Assembly (NCBI RefSeq): GCF_021404545.1
Contig: NZ_JAAWWD010000061.1
Location: 96,001 to 160,000, forward strand
Direction of reading: 5' to 3'
From: Aestuariivita sp.
GTDB lineage: Bacteria; Pseudomonadota; Alphaproteobacteria; Rhodobacterales; Rhodobacteraceae
Length of the DNA: 64,000 nt
Under the pieces are notes generated by a model. That model worked only from the letters and a program-made list of their open reading frames with translations. It searched no databases and had not been told where the DNA came from. The position numbers and the translations under genes were made by a program. Within the stretch, counting starts at the first letter, position 1. Each line of letters opens with the position of its first letter. Below, piece by piece: positions 1 through 8,812 of the stretch.

Positions 1-1130
1 CTGTCATAGGGCCCACCGCCCAGATCACCCAGGCCCAGCGTCGCGTGGCTCACCCGTATCTCAGCGGCCGTGTCGCCCGCAGGCAGCGCCAGCCGACCCC
101 GCTCCACATCGATGCCCACCCGGATCGGCAGGGCAACTGATGGCCCGCCGCCGACGGGCTGGTAATCGAGGCTCGGCGGTGGTCGGCGCCAATCGGTCGG
201 ATCCGCCGACAGATCGCCCAGATGACAGATCGCGACCTCCTCGACCGGCACCTCGGTCAGCGGATCGGCAGCGGTCGGCCGGACCCAGATCCGGAACGGC
301 GGTTGCGCGGTGAAGAACTGCGGCGTTGGCGCGGGTCGGCCATCGGCGATTGCCTGACGCCGCATGTCAAGCTCTGCATGCAATGCCATGGGGCGCAGCA
401 GGCCCGGCGTGTGTTCCTCCCGGGTCAGGCTTTCGATCCCCCGCTCGGCCTCCGGCGTGTTGGCCAGTGGAATGTCCCGGCGCAACGGGTCAAGATGCGC
501 GCGGCCCGCCACCCCGCCATCGGTGTCGCGCACCAGCACATGTGCCAGCGGAAAGGCTTCTGCCTTCCAGACGAACAGTCCGATATTGGGAATGTTGTAG
601 CGCCCCTTGCCCGCAGTGATCCGCCCCATCTCGGCCATTCTGGGCCCGGGATCGAAAGCCCCATCTGTCAGTTCCAACGCCGCTGCGTCCCGCAGATCCA
701 GCGTGCCGGGATAGCCGTGGCGCACATGGTTCATATGCGCCGTAACCGACAGGTCCAGGAAATGCTCTGCCGCGGTGGTGATCCAGCCTGTCGTGTCACG
801 CACCACCTCCTCGATCACCGGGACGGTCCCCTTGCGCCGACGATAGGCCAGCGTATTGGCCACATAGGCGCGTTGCGGCAACGCCCGGTTCGCCGTGACA
901 TCGTTGGTCAGCCGCACATCCAGCAGATCGGCGATATAGGGCACGACCCAGGGATCGCAGGTCTCGATGAACCAATTGGCATAGCGCGCCGCGATATCGT
1001 CTTCCATCGCCTCGGCCTGCTTCGCGATAACGCGGATCAGGTCCTCCAGCGCGCCGCCGCCGCTTTCCGCATCGCGCAGCCGGTGGATCGCCGGAAGCAG
1101 CTCATAGATGCGCTTTTCGTCCAGAGCCAT
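1..1130 (-). CDS. eCIS tail protein, phage tail P2 protein I-like (3' end beyond window)
   Basis: Partial: at least 376 codons are visible and the gene runs off the left edge. The N-terminus (MALDEKRIYELLPAIHRLRD) and the following 'EAMEDDIAARYANWFIETCD ... WVVPYIADLL' stretch resemble the phage tail protein I domain found in phage-like particles, where the protein links baseplate to fibres or closes the wedge. The rest of the visible part has a beta-rich look and I do not recognise it. The start is ATG at 1128-1130, and its last base doubles as the first base of the preceding gene's stop (TGATG overlap), so the two are translationally coupled. It is the last visible gene of the eCIS operon; an Afp13-like fibre, if present, would lie beyond it. 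The family assignment rests on gene order plus the N-terminal pattern. Confidence 0.75.
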   Translation of the reverse strand, partial: MALDEKRIYELLPAIHRLRDAESGGGALEDLIRVIAKQAEAMEDDIAARYANWFIETCDPWVVPYIADLLDVRLTNDVTANRALPQRAYVANTLAYRRRKGTVPVIEEVVRDTTGWITTAAEHFLDLSVTAHMNHVRHGYPGTLDLRDAAALELTDGAFDPGPRMAEMGRITAGKGRYNIPNIGLFVWKAEAFPLAHVLVRDTDGGVAGRAHLDPLRRDIPLANTPEAERGIESLTREEHTPGLLRPMALHAELDMRRQAIADGRPAPTPQFFTAQPPFRIWVRPTAADPLTEVPVEEVAICHLGDLSADPTDWRRPPPSLDYQPVGGGPSVALPIRVGIDVERGRLALPAGDTAAEIRVSHATLGLGDLGGGPYD

Positions 1131-3631
1131 CAGAGGGTTCCTTTCAGATCGAGCGTGACGGGATCGACCAGCAGCAGCTCGGCCGGGACCAGTCCCGCGG
1201 ATGTCGCTTGCGCCAGATCGGCGGGCAACCTGTCTGCTGTTCCGGCCTGCCCGACAAAGGCCAGCGTGCGCAGCACGACACCCTCGACCCCCGGGCAGTC
1301 ATGCAGAACCGACATCACCTCGGATCGGGTGACCGCCTGTCCAAATCCCCGCGTGGCAAAGGAAAATGCCTGGGCGACGCGCACCGCCGCCACCTGGGCC
1401 ACATCCTCGGGGATCAGATCGGACCGCACCACCAGATCGGCGGCCAGCGTGAACCTCCGGGCCATATAGCTGCCCAGACTGACCGGCTCGTCGGAATGGC
1501 GCGCCAGGTCGATACCGTCGCGCAGGTTCTGATAAAGCGTATCGGTCGGCAGAACCGCCGCCCCGTCCGCCCCGGCGATGGTGATATGAACCAGCCGCTG
1601 CGAGCGGGTCCACAAGGTCTGCGCCCGGGCCTTGCCGATCCCTGAAAACGCCGCCGCAAAATCCTGATAATCGGTCAGCGTCACGATGCGGTCGATCAGC
1701 CGCGTCTGCAGCGCCGCGTTCCGCCGTGCATCGGCCGTCACTTCGGCATCCGCCGCGCCGCTGGCCGGAACCGGGTTGATCACCGCCTTTACGCCCAGCG
1801 GTCGGCTCGTCAACTGGTCGATGCGGCCTGTGTCAAGGTTCCCCTCGGTGCCGTTGCCGACCCGAAGCCGGGCCGTGACATTGGACTGGCCCGAAGCCGG
1901 GCGCGCACCCGCCATGCGCCCGTCACCAAAAGTGATGAGAGCCGCGCCGTCCTCCAGCTGTGTCAGCGTATAGACCCGGGCCGAGGTGCTTTGGCGGTAA
2001 AATGTATCGACCTCCTCCCACAGCTCGCCATCGACGCGGACCTCCAGCGTCGCATGCGCGCCGGTACCGCCGCTGGACGAAACATAGCTGAGCGGCACCG
2101 ATTGCAGGCGGAAGCTCTGGAACCCGCGGGCGGCATCCGCGCTGCCCAGGACTTCGCTCCGCGAAGCGCCCATGTTTGCCGCCGCGACATTGGCATTGAT
2201 CCGCAGCGACAGCCGGTCATAGGTGTTTTGCAGATCGGTCTCGAAGGTCAGCCGGGTCAGTCCGTCCACGATATCGACCTGGGCAATTGTCACCACTTCG
2301 CTGACCGGCGTGCCGTCCGGCGTTTGCCCACGCAGCGCCACAACACGGCCTTTGGTCAGATCTGGATCCGCGACATTCAGCGTCACCGCATTGGCCGCGA
2401 CCGGAGAGCTCAGCGGACGCGCGGCCAGCGGCAGGCGCTCGCTTTGACAAAGCACGCTCGCGGTGCGCGGACTGTAGAACTGGATGCCCTCGCCCTGAAT
2501 CGAAAGGCGCGTGACCTTGGCCGAGATCAGAAACCCGTTGTGCGACTGGCTGCGTAAGCCGGTGATGCGATAGAGCGACGGCAGACCGGCACCGCCGACG
2601 ACCATCCAGCTTTCGGCCACCAGCCGGGGATAGACCTGATCCAGAAACAGATGCGATTGGCCGATGTCATACAGCGCATCCGCCCAGGCCAGCTGTTGTG
2701 TGGCATAAGGACCGGGCATGAAGGCGTTGTCTTCGGGATTCAACTCTCCCACGCGCAGCGGCAGCGGCAGATCGTGCCACTCCATCGCATTATGGCCAAA
2801 TGCCGCCGCACGCTGGCGCAGGACATAGACCTCGGCGGCATCCCCAGCCGTGATCGTGTCCAGCGCCGCATCCAGACGGACCCGCGTATGCTCGGGCCGC
2901 GGGTCATCCGGGGTCGGTGGCGAAAACGGGTCCACCGCCTGCACATAGCGCAGGTCGAACTGGGCTGTAGCCGGATCGACCTGCGCTCCGGCTGCCACGA
3001 ACAAAAGCGGCAGGCCGGGCTCCAGGCCTGTGTCTGTGCCCGCGATAAAGATCTCATCGGTGCCGGTCCCGATGGTCACGGGTTCCGTCAATCGCGGCCG
3101 CAGCGCGTTCCAGCGGGGCCGCCCGATCAGCTCGGCCTGCGTCTCGAAGGCCTGCGGCATCTCCTCTGGAGCGGGTGTGCTTTGCGCCTGTGTGCCCGCG
3201 GGCACCGTGATCTTATCGGGGGTCGAGGGCGTCACCTCGCAATCGAAGGCAAGCCAGGTGTCGCTGCCGACGCCCGGCTTCAGCTTGTATCCGACACCCG
3301 CCGCCATCTGCCGCACCGACAGCCGGTCTTCGGCTGTGCGCAAAAAGCCCTCGTTGGTCAGCTCCTCCTGGTAAAAGCCCAGCACATCCAGCACGCCGGC
3401 CCAGCCATCCAGCAACGCAATCGTCGGGTCGTCGTCGTCGCGCACCGTCAGCCGCCGCATCGCACCGGTCCGCGCCAGCTGCTCCAGCATATCCGCCTTG
3501 AACGCCGCATGGGTGCCGACCCGCGCGTCGATCCGCGCCCGCCCGGGCGCGTTTTCGCGGGTCCGGGGTACGCGCGGCGCTGTATCCTCGCAACAGCCGC
3601 AGGTGGCTTCGGTTCGATTGCTCCGGGTCAT
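1130..3631 (-). CDS. eCIS baseplate wedge protein, baseplate J-like (second copy)
   Basis: 833 residues. Putative baseplate assembly protein of the gp6/J-like group; in contractile tails such proteins form the wedge ring around the hub that triggers sheath contraction. The N-terminal part holds the typical 'LDGWAGVLDVLGFYQEELTN' and 'AAGVGYKLKPG' stretches (about residues 75-115). The middle is beta-rich, and the C-terminal third carries a J-like segment ending 'LTDYQDFAAAFSGIGKARA' and later 'VTRSEVMSVLHDCPGVEGV'. The N-terminus has a Cys-rich patch (CGCC, residues 11-14). Its ATG overlaps the stop of the first J-like gene (ATGA). Two consecutive long J-like proteins fill the Afp11/Afp12 positions of eCIS loci. 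Which of them matches Afp11 or Afp12 is not decided here. Confidence 0.85.
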   Translation of the reverse strand: MTRSNRTEATCGCCEDTAPRVPRTRENAPGRARIDARVGTHAAFKADMLEQLARTGAMRRLTVRDDDDPTIALLDGWAGVLDVLGFYQEELTNEGFLRTAEDRLSVRQMAAGVGYKLKPGVGSDTWLAFDCEVTPSTPDKITVPAGTQAQSTPAPEEMPQAFETQAELIGRPRWNALRPRLTEPVTIGTGTDEIFIAGTDTGLEPGLPLLFVAAGAQVDPATAQFDLRYVQAVDPFSPPTPDDPRPEHTRVRLDAALDTITAGDAAEVYVLRQRAAAFGHNAMEWHDLPLPLRVGELNPEDNAFMPGPYATQQLAWADALYDIGQSHLFLDQVYPRLVAESWMVVGGAGLPSLYRITGLRSQSHNGFLISAKVTRLSIQGEGIQFYSPRTASVLCQSERLPLAARPLSSPVAANAVTLNVADPDLTKGRVVALRGQTPDGTPVSEVVTIAQVDIVDGLTRLTFETDLQNTYDRLSLRINANVAAANMGASRSEVLGSADAARGFQSFRLQSVPLSYVSSSGGTGAHATLEVRVDGELWEEVDTFYRQSTSARVYTLTQLEDGAALITFGDGRMAGARPASGQSNVTARLRVGNGTEGNLDTGRIDQLTSRPLGVKAVINPVPASGAADAEVTADARRNAALQTRLIDRIVTLTDYQDFAAAFSGIGKARAQTLWTRSQRLVHITIAGADGAAVLPTDTLYQNLRDGIDLARHSDEPVSLGSYMARRFTLAADLVVRSDLIPEDVAQVAAVRVAQAFSFATRGFGQAVTRSEVMSVLHDCPGVEGVVLRTLAFVGQAGTADRLPADLAQATSAGLVPAELLLVDPVTLDLKGTL

Positions 3632-6048
3632 ACGCCGCCCTCCACATTACATTGAAAGACCCCGTGCTCGGGCAGGTTGGGATTGTTCTCCAGCCGCAGA
3701 ACCTCGCTCTGGCCCGGCAGGATACGCGCCGCTCCGGTCAGGTCGCCATCCGGCGCGCCCCAGCGCCGCAGATGGGCGATCCGCACCGAGGCGACACCGT
3801 CCACCTCCATCGCCGCCGCAAGAATTTCCGACGTATAGAGCGGCTGCCCGAAGGTCAGATTATCCGGGTGGAAGAACCCCGGCAGGCCTGAATGTCGATA
3901 CCCAGAACTGAACCGGTCGATCAGCGCCGCCTTCACATCAGCGGCGAACCGGTCTGGGGTCGCACAGGCATGGAGCAACAGGTCAAGGTTGAGGAAAATC
4001 GGGTCGCGCAGTTGCACGTCGACGCCAGCCATCCGCCGCGTTTCCAACCGATCCACAAGCGCCTGCCGGAACGCCGTGTCCTCGCTCACCAGCCGGTTTT
4101 CGCGCCCGTCCACCGTGACCACCACCGTGTACCAAGACCCGAACCAGAAATGCTCGGCCACGGCACGCTGCACGTCCGGGTCTTCCTCGGCGACGTGGGC
4201 GTAATCCTCGGCGATGACCGCCCGACGCTGCGTGCGGTAGGCTTGCGGCGCAAAAGCGCGCGCGACGGCCAGCGGCTCGGGCGCGGTGCCGCCCTGGCCG
4301 GGCAGCGGGTTACGCACCCGTTCGACGCCGTCCAGGGCGGTCACCACGTGCCGCAGCGTATCCGATCCGTCATTGCCCATCGGCCCGCCACCCTGGCGCA
4401 CCCGCGCCGTCAACGTGGTCCCGATCGTCGGCGCCTTGCCGAACCGGTGGTTGCCAAACCGCAGGAAGGTATGACCGTTGCGCTCAGGCTCGGCCACGAA
4501 ATGCGCATCGAACCGCCGTGAGCGCAACAGATCGGCGCGCGGATGCCACTGCTCGATCCCGTCGCTGAGCTGCACCGCCGGCAGCGCCTGGTCCGCAGTG
4601 CGGGCCATCACCCACGTGGCCGGATCCGTACGCGCCGCCCCGGGATCGAAGGGGTCGGCAAAGACAACCTCCATTCGGGGCAGCCGTGGGGTATAGGCAC
4701 GGTCGCTGACCCGCGTGGGCGGGTCCAGCGCAAGGCCCTCCACCGTCAGCCCGTGATCGGCCGGAACGATATTGCCGCGCGCCAGGCCGGTCGGAATGAC
4801 CTGTGGCGTGCCGCTCTGATCCAGCACCTCGGCCGACAGGCACAGCGGGAAGGGCAAGGCATCCGCCGTATCCCAGACAATCTCGACCACATCGACACCT
4901 TCCAGATCGTCGCGCAGCTGGCGTGTCCCGGTCAGCCGCACCACATGCCGACGGGATGGATCGGCATCCTGTACCAGACCGGTGTCAGGGCTCGCACTTT
5001 CTTCGAGCAGCACCAGATCGCCCTGCACCAGACCGCGGTCATCGCTGTTGTCCAGCCAGGCGCGGGTCGCTCCTTTCGGCAGACAACACAGATCGTCGGA
5101 CCACTGATGGAACGGCATCTCGTTTTGCAGCGCGTTGAGGCGCAGCGCGGCCATCGTCTCGAACACCGTCGGACCGCTGCCCAGGTGACCTGGCAGATCG
5201 CCCGGATCGATGGTTGCCTCGGACCTGTCGACCCGCGTCAGCAGCGGCGTTCCCAAAGGCAGCACCGCACCGTCCGCGGCACTGTTCAGCCGCACCGTCA
5301 AATGCGCCCAACACCGCGCGTTCAGACCCTGTCCCAGATGATAGTCCAACAACCGCGCATGCCGCGCCACCGACCGGCGCAGCCGCGCCGTCATCAGATA
5401 CCCTTCGGGCGTGATCGCATCCTGCTGCTGGCTCAGATGATCGCCCAGATAGGCCAGCAGCTCGACCAATGTGATCTGCAAATCGGCGGCATTGCGGTCC
5501 CGCCAGTCGGGGATCTGCAATGCCATCCGGTCCAGGATCAGCCGCCGGAAGCTGTCGTAATCCTTGGCCAGATAGTTCAACACCGGCTCGCTCAGCGGGG
5601 TCTGGGCACAGGCGGCCTCCAGCGCACAGTCGAAATCGCTGGGGCATTCGGCTTTGAAGGAAAAGCGGATCTGTGACAGCCAGGGGTCAAAACCGGCGGG
5701 CACCGGGCTTTCCGACAGGCTCGCATCGGTCACCAGATGCAGGCAATAGGGCGAGAAATCGCCTGCCCGGTTCAGCGTCAGGATGACCTCGTTATCCGCC
5801 ACGGCCAGTCCGGTGACAGCGATCCCGCGGATCCGCTCGCCGCCGGTGATGCGGAAATTCCGCGGGGTGAGGGCGGGCGCCGCAGGCACGCCCCCCGGCG
5901 CGCCCGGCAGCGGGTGGGCAAAAAGCACGCGCAGCTCGGTCTGAGCCGGGTTTGCGATCTCAAGATAATCCAGTCCGTTGATCGCTGCCTGATCGCGCAG
6001 CGCGGCCAATCGCCGGGGCCGGTCACAATGATAGCGGTCATCGCTCAT
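3628..6048 (-). CDS. eCIS baseplate wedge protein, baseplate J-like (first copy)
   Basis: 806 residues from the ATG at 6046-6048, which overlaps the gp25 stop (ATGA); a longer reading frame upstream lies inside gp25 and is rejected. Early sequence 'NYLAKDYDSFRRLILDRMAL' followed by 'ITLVELLAYLGDHLSQQQDA' is the hallmark N-terminal region of baseplate J/gp6-like proteins in contractile injection systems. The C-terminal half contains the J-type stretch 'VIAEDYAHVAEEDPDVQRAV' and 'HPDNLTFGQPLYTSEILAAA'. Expected role: inner wedge protein joining gp25 and the hub to the baseplate rim. It is the direct neighbour of gp25, as in Afp9-Afp10-Afp11 type loci. Family assignment is strong; subunit numbering is inference. 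Confidence 0.9.
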   Translation of the reverse strand: MSDDRYHCDRPRRLAALRDQAAINGLDYLEIANPAQTELRVLFAHPLPGAPGGVPAAPALTPRNFRITGGERIRGIAVTGLAVADNEVILTLNRAGDFSPYCLHLVTDASLSESPVPAGFDPWLSQIRFSFKAECPSDFDCALEAACAQTPLSEPVLNYLAKDYDSFRRLILDRMALQIPDWRDRNAADLQITLVELLAYLGDHLSQQQDAITPEGYLMTARLRRSVARHARLLDYHLGQGLNARCWAHLTVRLNSAADGAVLPLGTPLLTRVDRSEATIDPGDLPGHLGSGPTVFETMAALRLNALQNEMPFHQWSDDLCCLPKGATRAWLDNSDDRGLVQGDLVLLEESASPDTGLVQDADPSRRHVVRLTGTRQLRDDLEGVDVVEIVWDTADALPFPLCLSAEVLDQSGTPQVIPTGLARGNIVPADHGLTVEGLALDPPTRVSDRAYTPRLPRMEVVFADPFDPGAARTDPATWVMARTADQALPAVQLSDGIEQWHPRADLLRSRRFDAHFVAEPERNGHTFLRFGNHRFGKAPTIGTTLTARVRQGGGPMGNDGSDTLRHVVTALDGVERVRNPLPGQGGTAPEPLAVARAFAPQAYRTQRRAVIAEDYAHVAEEDPDVQRAVAEHFWFGSWYTVVVTVDGRENRLVSEDTAFRQALVDRLETRRMAGVDVQLRDPIFLNLDLLLHACATPDRFAADVKAALIDRFSSGYRHSGLPGFFHPDNLTFGQPLYTSEILAAAMEVDGVASVRIAHLRRWGAPDGDLTGAARILPGQSEVLRLENNPNLPEHGVFQCNVEGGV

Positions 6049-6404
6049 AACGCACGCTCCAGTCTGGTTTGGCGCCGTTCGCCCGACCGTTGCAGGCGAT
6101 ATGAGATGTCCAGCACCAATCGCGCCTCGTCCGCAGTCACCGAAATCGCGTCGATCTCGGCGTAATCGGCAATCCACTGATCGAGTGCTGCCTTGACCGA
6201 CGCTTCGATGGTGGCAGCCAGCGCGTCGCCATTCGGAGCGAACACCGTCTGCAGGATGCCACTGCCGAAATTCGGGCGGTTGATCCGCTCGCCCGGCGCG
6301 GTGAACAGAACCTGCTCGATCAGGTCGCGGACATAATCCGCCTCGCCGGTCAGGCGGGTGCGGCCGCGGCTGTCGATGCCATAGGGGAAATCAATATGGG
6401 TCAT
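6045..6404 (-). CDS. eCIS baseplate wedge protein, gp25-like (Afp9 class)
   Basis: 119 residues. Small gp25/lysozyme-like baseplate wedge component, the most conserved wedge subunit of contractile tails, T6SS (TssE) and eCIS. Visible signature: N-terminal 'MTHIDFPYGIDSRGRT', then 'YVRDLIEQVLFTAPGERINR' and 'PNFGSGILQTVFAP', matching the family's R-x-N-x-P-x-F-G-S-G core. It nucleates sheath assembly on the baseplate. The start ATG (6402-6404) overlaps the PAAR gene stop and its own stop overlaps the next start. A 370-codon frame covering the same end extends upstream through out-of-frame PAAR and spike sequence and is not real. Confidence 0.93.
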   Translation of the reverse strand: MTHIDFPYGIDSRGRTRLTGEADYVRDLIEQVLFTAPGERINRPNFGSGILQTVFAPNGDALAATIEASVKAALDQWIADYAEIDAISVTADEARLVLDISYRLQRSGERRQTRLERAL

Positions 6405-6745
6405 ATGCCGGTCACCCTGGGTTGTACGACAGACACCACAGCGGGACCTTGCGGGATCTGTTCGACGCTCGTGCCGATCCCCGCGGAAGTGCCAAGCAGC
6501 GCAGGTAATCCATTGATGAAAACCCGCGTGGCCGGCGCGGTCCACCGGACCGTCACGCAGGGCTGCGGCTTGGTTCCGGTGCCAATCGGGACCTGGAACG
6601 GGCATCCCGCCACCGTCCAGACATCGCTGGCCACCGATGCGGGCGCGCCAGACAACAGCACCCGCGGCACGCCCGGCGCCCCGGTCGCCGGAGCGGCATG
6701 CGGGCACGATACGCCCGCGCCAATCTGAAGAAGCGGTCCCGGCAT
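6401..6745 (-). CDS. eCIS spike tip, PAAR-like protein (Afp10 class)
   Basis: 114 residues. Small glycine/proline/valine-rich protein with the arrangement expected of a PAAR-like tip: an N-terminal Cys-His pair ('GAGVSCPHAAP') followed by short beta segments and 'RVFINGLPALLG'. PAAR-type proteins cap the spike trimer, usually binding a metal through His/Cys, and sharpen the tip that pierces the target membrane. The gene sits directly between the gp5-like spike and gp25, as Afp10 does. A strong ribosome binding site (AAGGGAGGA) lies upstream of the ATG at 6745 in the 30-nt gap after the spike gene, giving an independent initiation point. The assignment rests on position, size and composition more than on a full motif. 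Confidence 0.75.
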   Translation of the reverse strand: MPGPLLQIGAGVSCPHAAPATGAPGVPRVLLSGAPASVASDVWTVAGCPFQVPIGTGTKPQPCVTVRWTAPATRVFINGLPALLGTSAGIGTSVEQIPQGPAVVSVVQPRVTGI

Positions 6746-6775
6746 GTCTGTCCTCCCTTTCCTGTGTCTTGTGGC

Positions 6776-7288
6776 TCAGGCCACTGTCAGCGCGCCGCCA
6801 TTGACGGTCACGACGTTGCCCACCATGGCGATGATCGCGCCCTTGCCGTTGTTGAATGTGATCCCGGTGTCGTTCATGGTCAGGGTCGCGCCGGTTGTGG
6901 TCTTGAGAAGCACACCGCCTGTCGGCCCGGGCACATCGCTCAGCATCAGCGTATTCTGACCCAATGTCTGGATCACCACGCTCGACACGCCCGGTGGCGC
7001 CGCATTTGCCAGCGCCGGTACCTCGGCCGGGGTGCCATAAAAGCCGCCCACCCAGATCGGCTTGCCCGGATCGCCGCCTTCGAACTCGATCCAGACCCCG
7101 GCGCCCACCATCGGCAGCGCAACGGCCCCCATCTGCGGTCCGGCAAACGGGAAACACGGCATCGCCCAGCCCGACGGCGTGGCCCCCAGCACATCGGGCA
7201 CCTGCGCCATGATGCGCCCCTTGAACAGGGGATCGACATTGTTGATCACCGTGCCCCGGAACTTGCCGTAATAGCGGCGGTCGGTCAT
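6776..7288 (-). CDS. eCIS spike protein, gp5/VgrG OB-fold and beta-helix domain
   Basis: 170 residues. N-terminal OB-fold typical of phage baseplate assembly protein V and gp5 ('YYGKFRGTVINNVDPLFKGR', then 'GAGVWIEFEGGDPGKPIWVG' around residues 80-100), followed by a short beta-helix-like tail rich in T, G and V. It forms the trimeric central spike below the hub. In Afp8 and in T6SS VgrG the hub and spike are one chain; here the hub is the separate gene just upstream, 16 nt away, with an AGGAG ribosome binding site before this start. A C-terminal PAAR-like tip protein follows. The OB-fold sequence is clear. Confidence 0.9.
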   Translation of the reverse strand: MTDRRYYGKFRGTVINNVDPLFKGRIMAQVPDVLGATPSGWAMPCFPFAGPQMGAVALPMVGAGVWIEFEGGDPGKPIWVGGFYGTPAEVPALANAAPPGVSSVVIQTLGQNTLMLSDVPGPTGGVLLKTTTGATLTMNDTGITFNNGKGAIIAMVGNVVTVNGGALTVA

Positions 7289-7304
7289 ATGCGCGCTCCT
7301 TTTC

Positions 7305-8456
7305 TCACCAGGCCACCCTGGCGTTCCGCGTCATGCGAAAGTTTTGCTTGAACGATCCGGGCTTGAGCGTGCTGGTCACGCTGTCGACATAGTAGGCGCC
7401 CGAATGCAGATGACCGGCGCCCTGCACCTCAACCAGCCGCCGCGCCCGCAGCACTTCGCCATAACGTGTGACATCCAGCGAGCCCGAGGCACTGATGATC
7501 TCGGCATTGCGCGAGGCCTGTCCCAGCGCCTTTGCGGCGGTCACCGGAAAGGTATCCGCGGCGGTGTCTGCCTCTTCGTCATCCTCGTCGCGTTCACGCG
7601 CGGGCGGACGGCGGTTGAGCAGCTTATAGCCCATCGGAAACGGCGGACGACGCCCCAACGGCGGGTTGATCGGGTTGATCCCCGGCACCGGGATCGGAAT
7701 GTTCACATGCGTTTCGTCATTGCGGTAGAAGACAAAATAGATGTTCTTCTTCAGCCCGTCATAACTCACGGAAAAGCTGTCGATATTGCTCTCGCCGTCC
7801 ATGTTGATGCGCATCGGCGATTGCGTCGGGCCCACTTTTACCTCCGGCCCCCAATACGCGATATTCATTCCTGGCGCGGGACCCGCGGCCACAAAGAAGA
7901 TATAGCCCGCCTCGCGCGCCAGCCGGTTGATATAGGCATAGTCGGTTTCGGCCTGCATCTCGATCCGCTCCAGCGGGTTGGACACCGCCAGAAACAGCGA
8001 CGGCGTTGCCGCAGGCACAACGCCATACATCGCGTATTTCGCCAGCAGAAACGCCACCCGTCCAAAAGGCGGCATCGGCGGCATCGGGATCGCCGAGATA
8101 TCGACCAGATCCATCATCTGGCTGACATCGGTGCCGGTCAGGCTGAGCGTCGCTTGCCCGGCCTGGTTCGACGGTGCGAAATCCTGCCGCGTAATGATCC
8201 CGTCGGCCAGCACCTGTTCGCGCCCCGCCAGCGTGATCGAGATGATCACCCGGTTTGGTGGCTCGAACAGGATGCCGCGCGTCACCTCGCGGCCCATCTC
8301 GCTGTCCTCGGAATAGGTGAACCGCAACTGAAACCCGCTGCGCCCCTTGCTGGCCTCGGTGGTCTGCACCTCGACCACGCTGTCGACGATCGCGGCCGAG
8401 ACCGGCGTCGCAATCACCGGCCCCATGCGAAGCGTGAGATGCGCGCCCCCGGTCAC
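7305..8456 (-). CDS. eCIS hub protein, VgrG/gp27-like (gpD class)
   Basis: 383 residues. Resembles the hub half of VgrG/Afp8 (gp27/gpD-like): an N-terminal beta domain, then 'ERIEMQAETDYAYINRLARE' (about residues 165-185), the typical 'E(T)DYxFLxRLA' hub segment. Forms the trimeric ring that connects the inner tube to the spike. Residues near 285-300 form an acidic, Arg-rich low-complexity stretch (RERDEDDEEAD) just after a PPLGRRPPFP segment, probably a surface loop. The start ATG overlaps the LysM gene stop (ATGA). The lack of an attached OB-fold spike is explained by the separate downstream spike gene. Confidence 0.88.
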   Translation of the reverse strand: MTGGAHLTLRMGPVIATPVSAAIVDSVVEVQTTEASKGRSGFQLRFTYSEDSEMGREVTRGILFEPPNRVIISITLAGREQVLADGIITRQDFAPSNQAGQATLSLTGTDVSQMMDLVDISAIPMPPMPPFGRVAFLLAKYAMYGVVPAATPSLFLAVSNPLERIEMQAETDYAYINRLAREAGYIFFVAAGPAPGMNIAYWGPEVKVGPTQSPMRINMDGESNIDSFSVSYDGLKKNIYFVFYRNDETHVNIPIPVPGINPINPPLGRRPPFPMGYKLLNRRPPARERDEDDEEADTAADTFPVTAAKALGQASRNAEIISASGSLDVTRYGEVLRARRLVEVQGAGHLHSGAYYVDSVTSTLKPGSFKQNFRMTRNARVAW

Positions 8457-8812
8457 AGATCCCCCTCCGGTATGGCGATCACCACCCGTATGCCCGCTTC
8501 GGCCAGGACCGCATCGGGATCCAGTGCAAGGTTGGCGTCACAAATCAGCCAGAACATCGTCGGATCGCCCAGATAGCTGGCCGCCAACCGGTCCAGCCGG
8601 TCACTGTCGGTGACGCGGTGCTCGGCGACGACCCGCATCTGGTCGGGGTCCACCGGAAACCGACGCGTCAGATAGGTCACCCTGCGCCCGTCGGGCAACG
8701 TGCGGCTTTTGATCGGCAGGTTGTAATACCGGCTGTTCGGCGTCAGCAGCGTTGCGATGCCCGGGCCTTCGGGCTGCACGATACCCAACAGTGTCAACGG
8801 ATCGGCGGTCAT
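8453..8812 (-). CDS. eCIS LysM-domain baseplate protein
   Basis: 119 residues from the ATG at 8810-8812, which overlaps the preceding stop (ATGA); the longer open frame upstream lies antisense to nothing useful and in the wrong frame of the tube-adaptor gene, so it is rejected. The C-terminal half is LysM-like: 'EHRVTDSDRLDRLAASYLGD' followed by 'PTMFWLICDANLALDPD' and a closing 'IRVVIAIP'. LysM modules of this type (gp53/Afp7 C-terminus) clamp the hub to the inner baseplate and the first sheath ring; they need not bind peptidoglycan. In Afp7 the adaptor and LysM parts are fused; here they are two consecutive coupled genes. Confidence 0.85.
   Translation of the reverse strand: MTADPLTLLGIVQPEGPGIATLLTPNSRYYNLPIKSRTLPDGRRVTYLTRRFPVDPDQMRVVAEHRVTDSDRLDRLAASYLGDPTMFWLICDANLALDPDAVLAEAGIRVVIAIPEGDL

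Noticed and set aside
222..1469. Plus-strand open frames opposite the tail P2-I and J-like genes
   Set aside because: Low-complexity Arg/Pro/Ser composition, no ribosome binding sites, and the minus strand carries recognisable tail proteins in a coupled operon.
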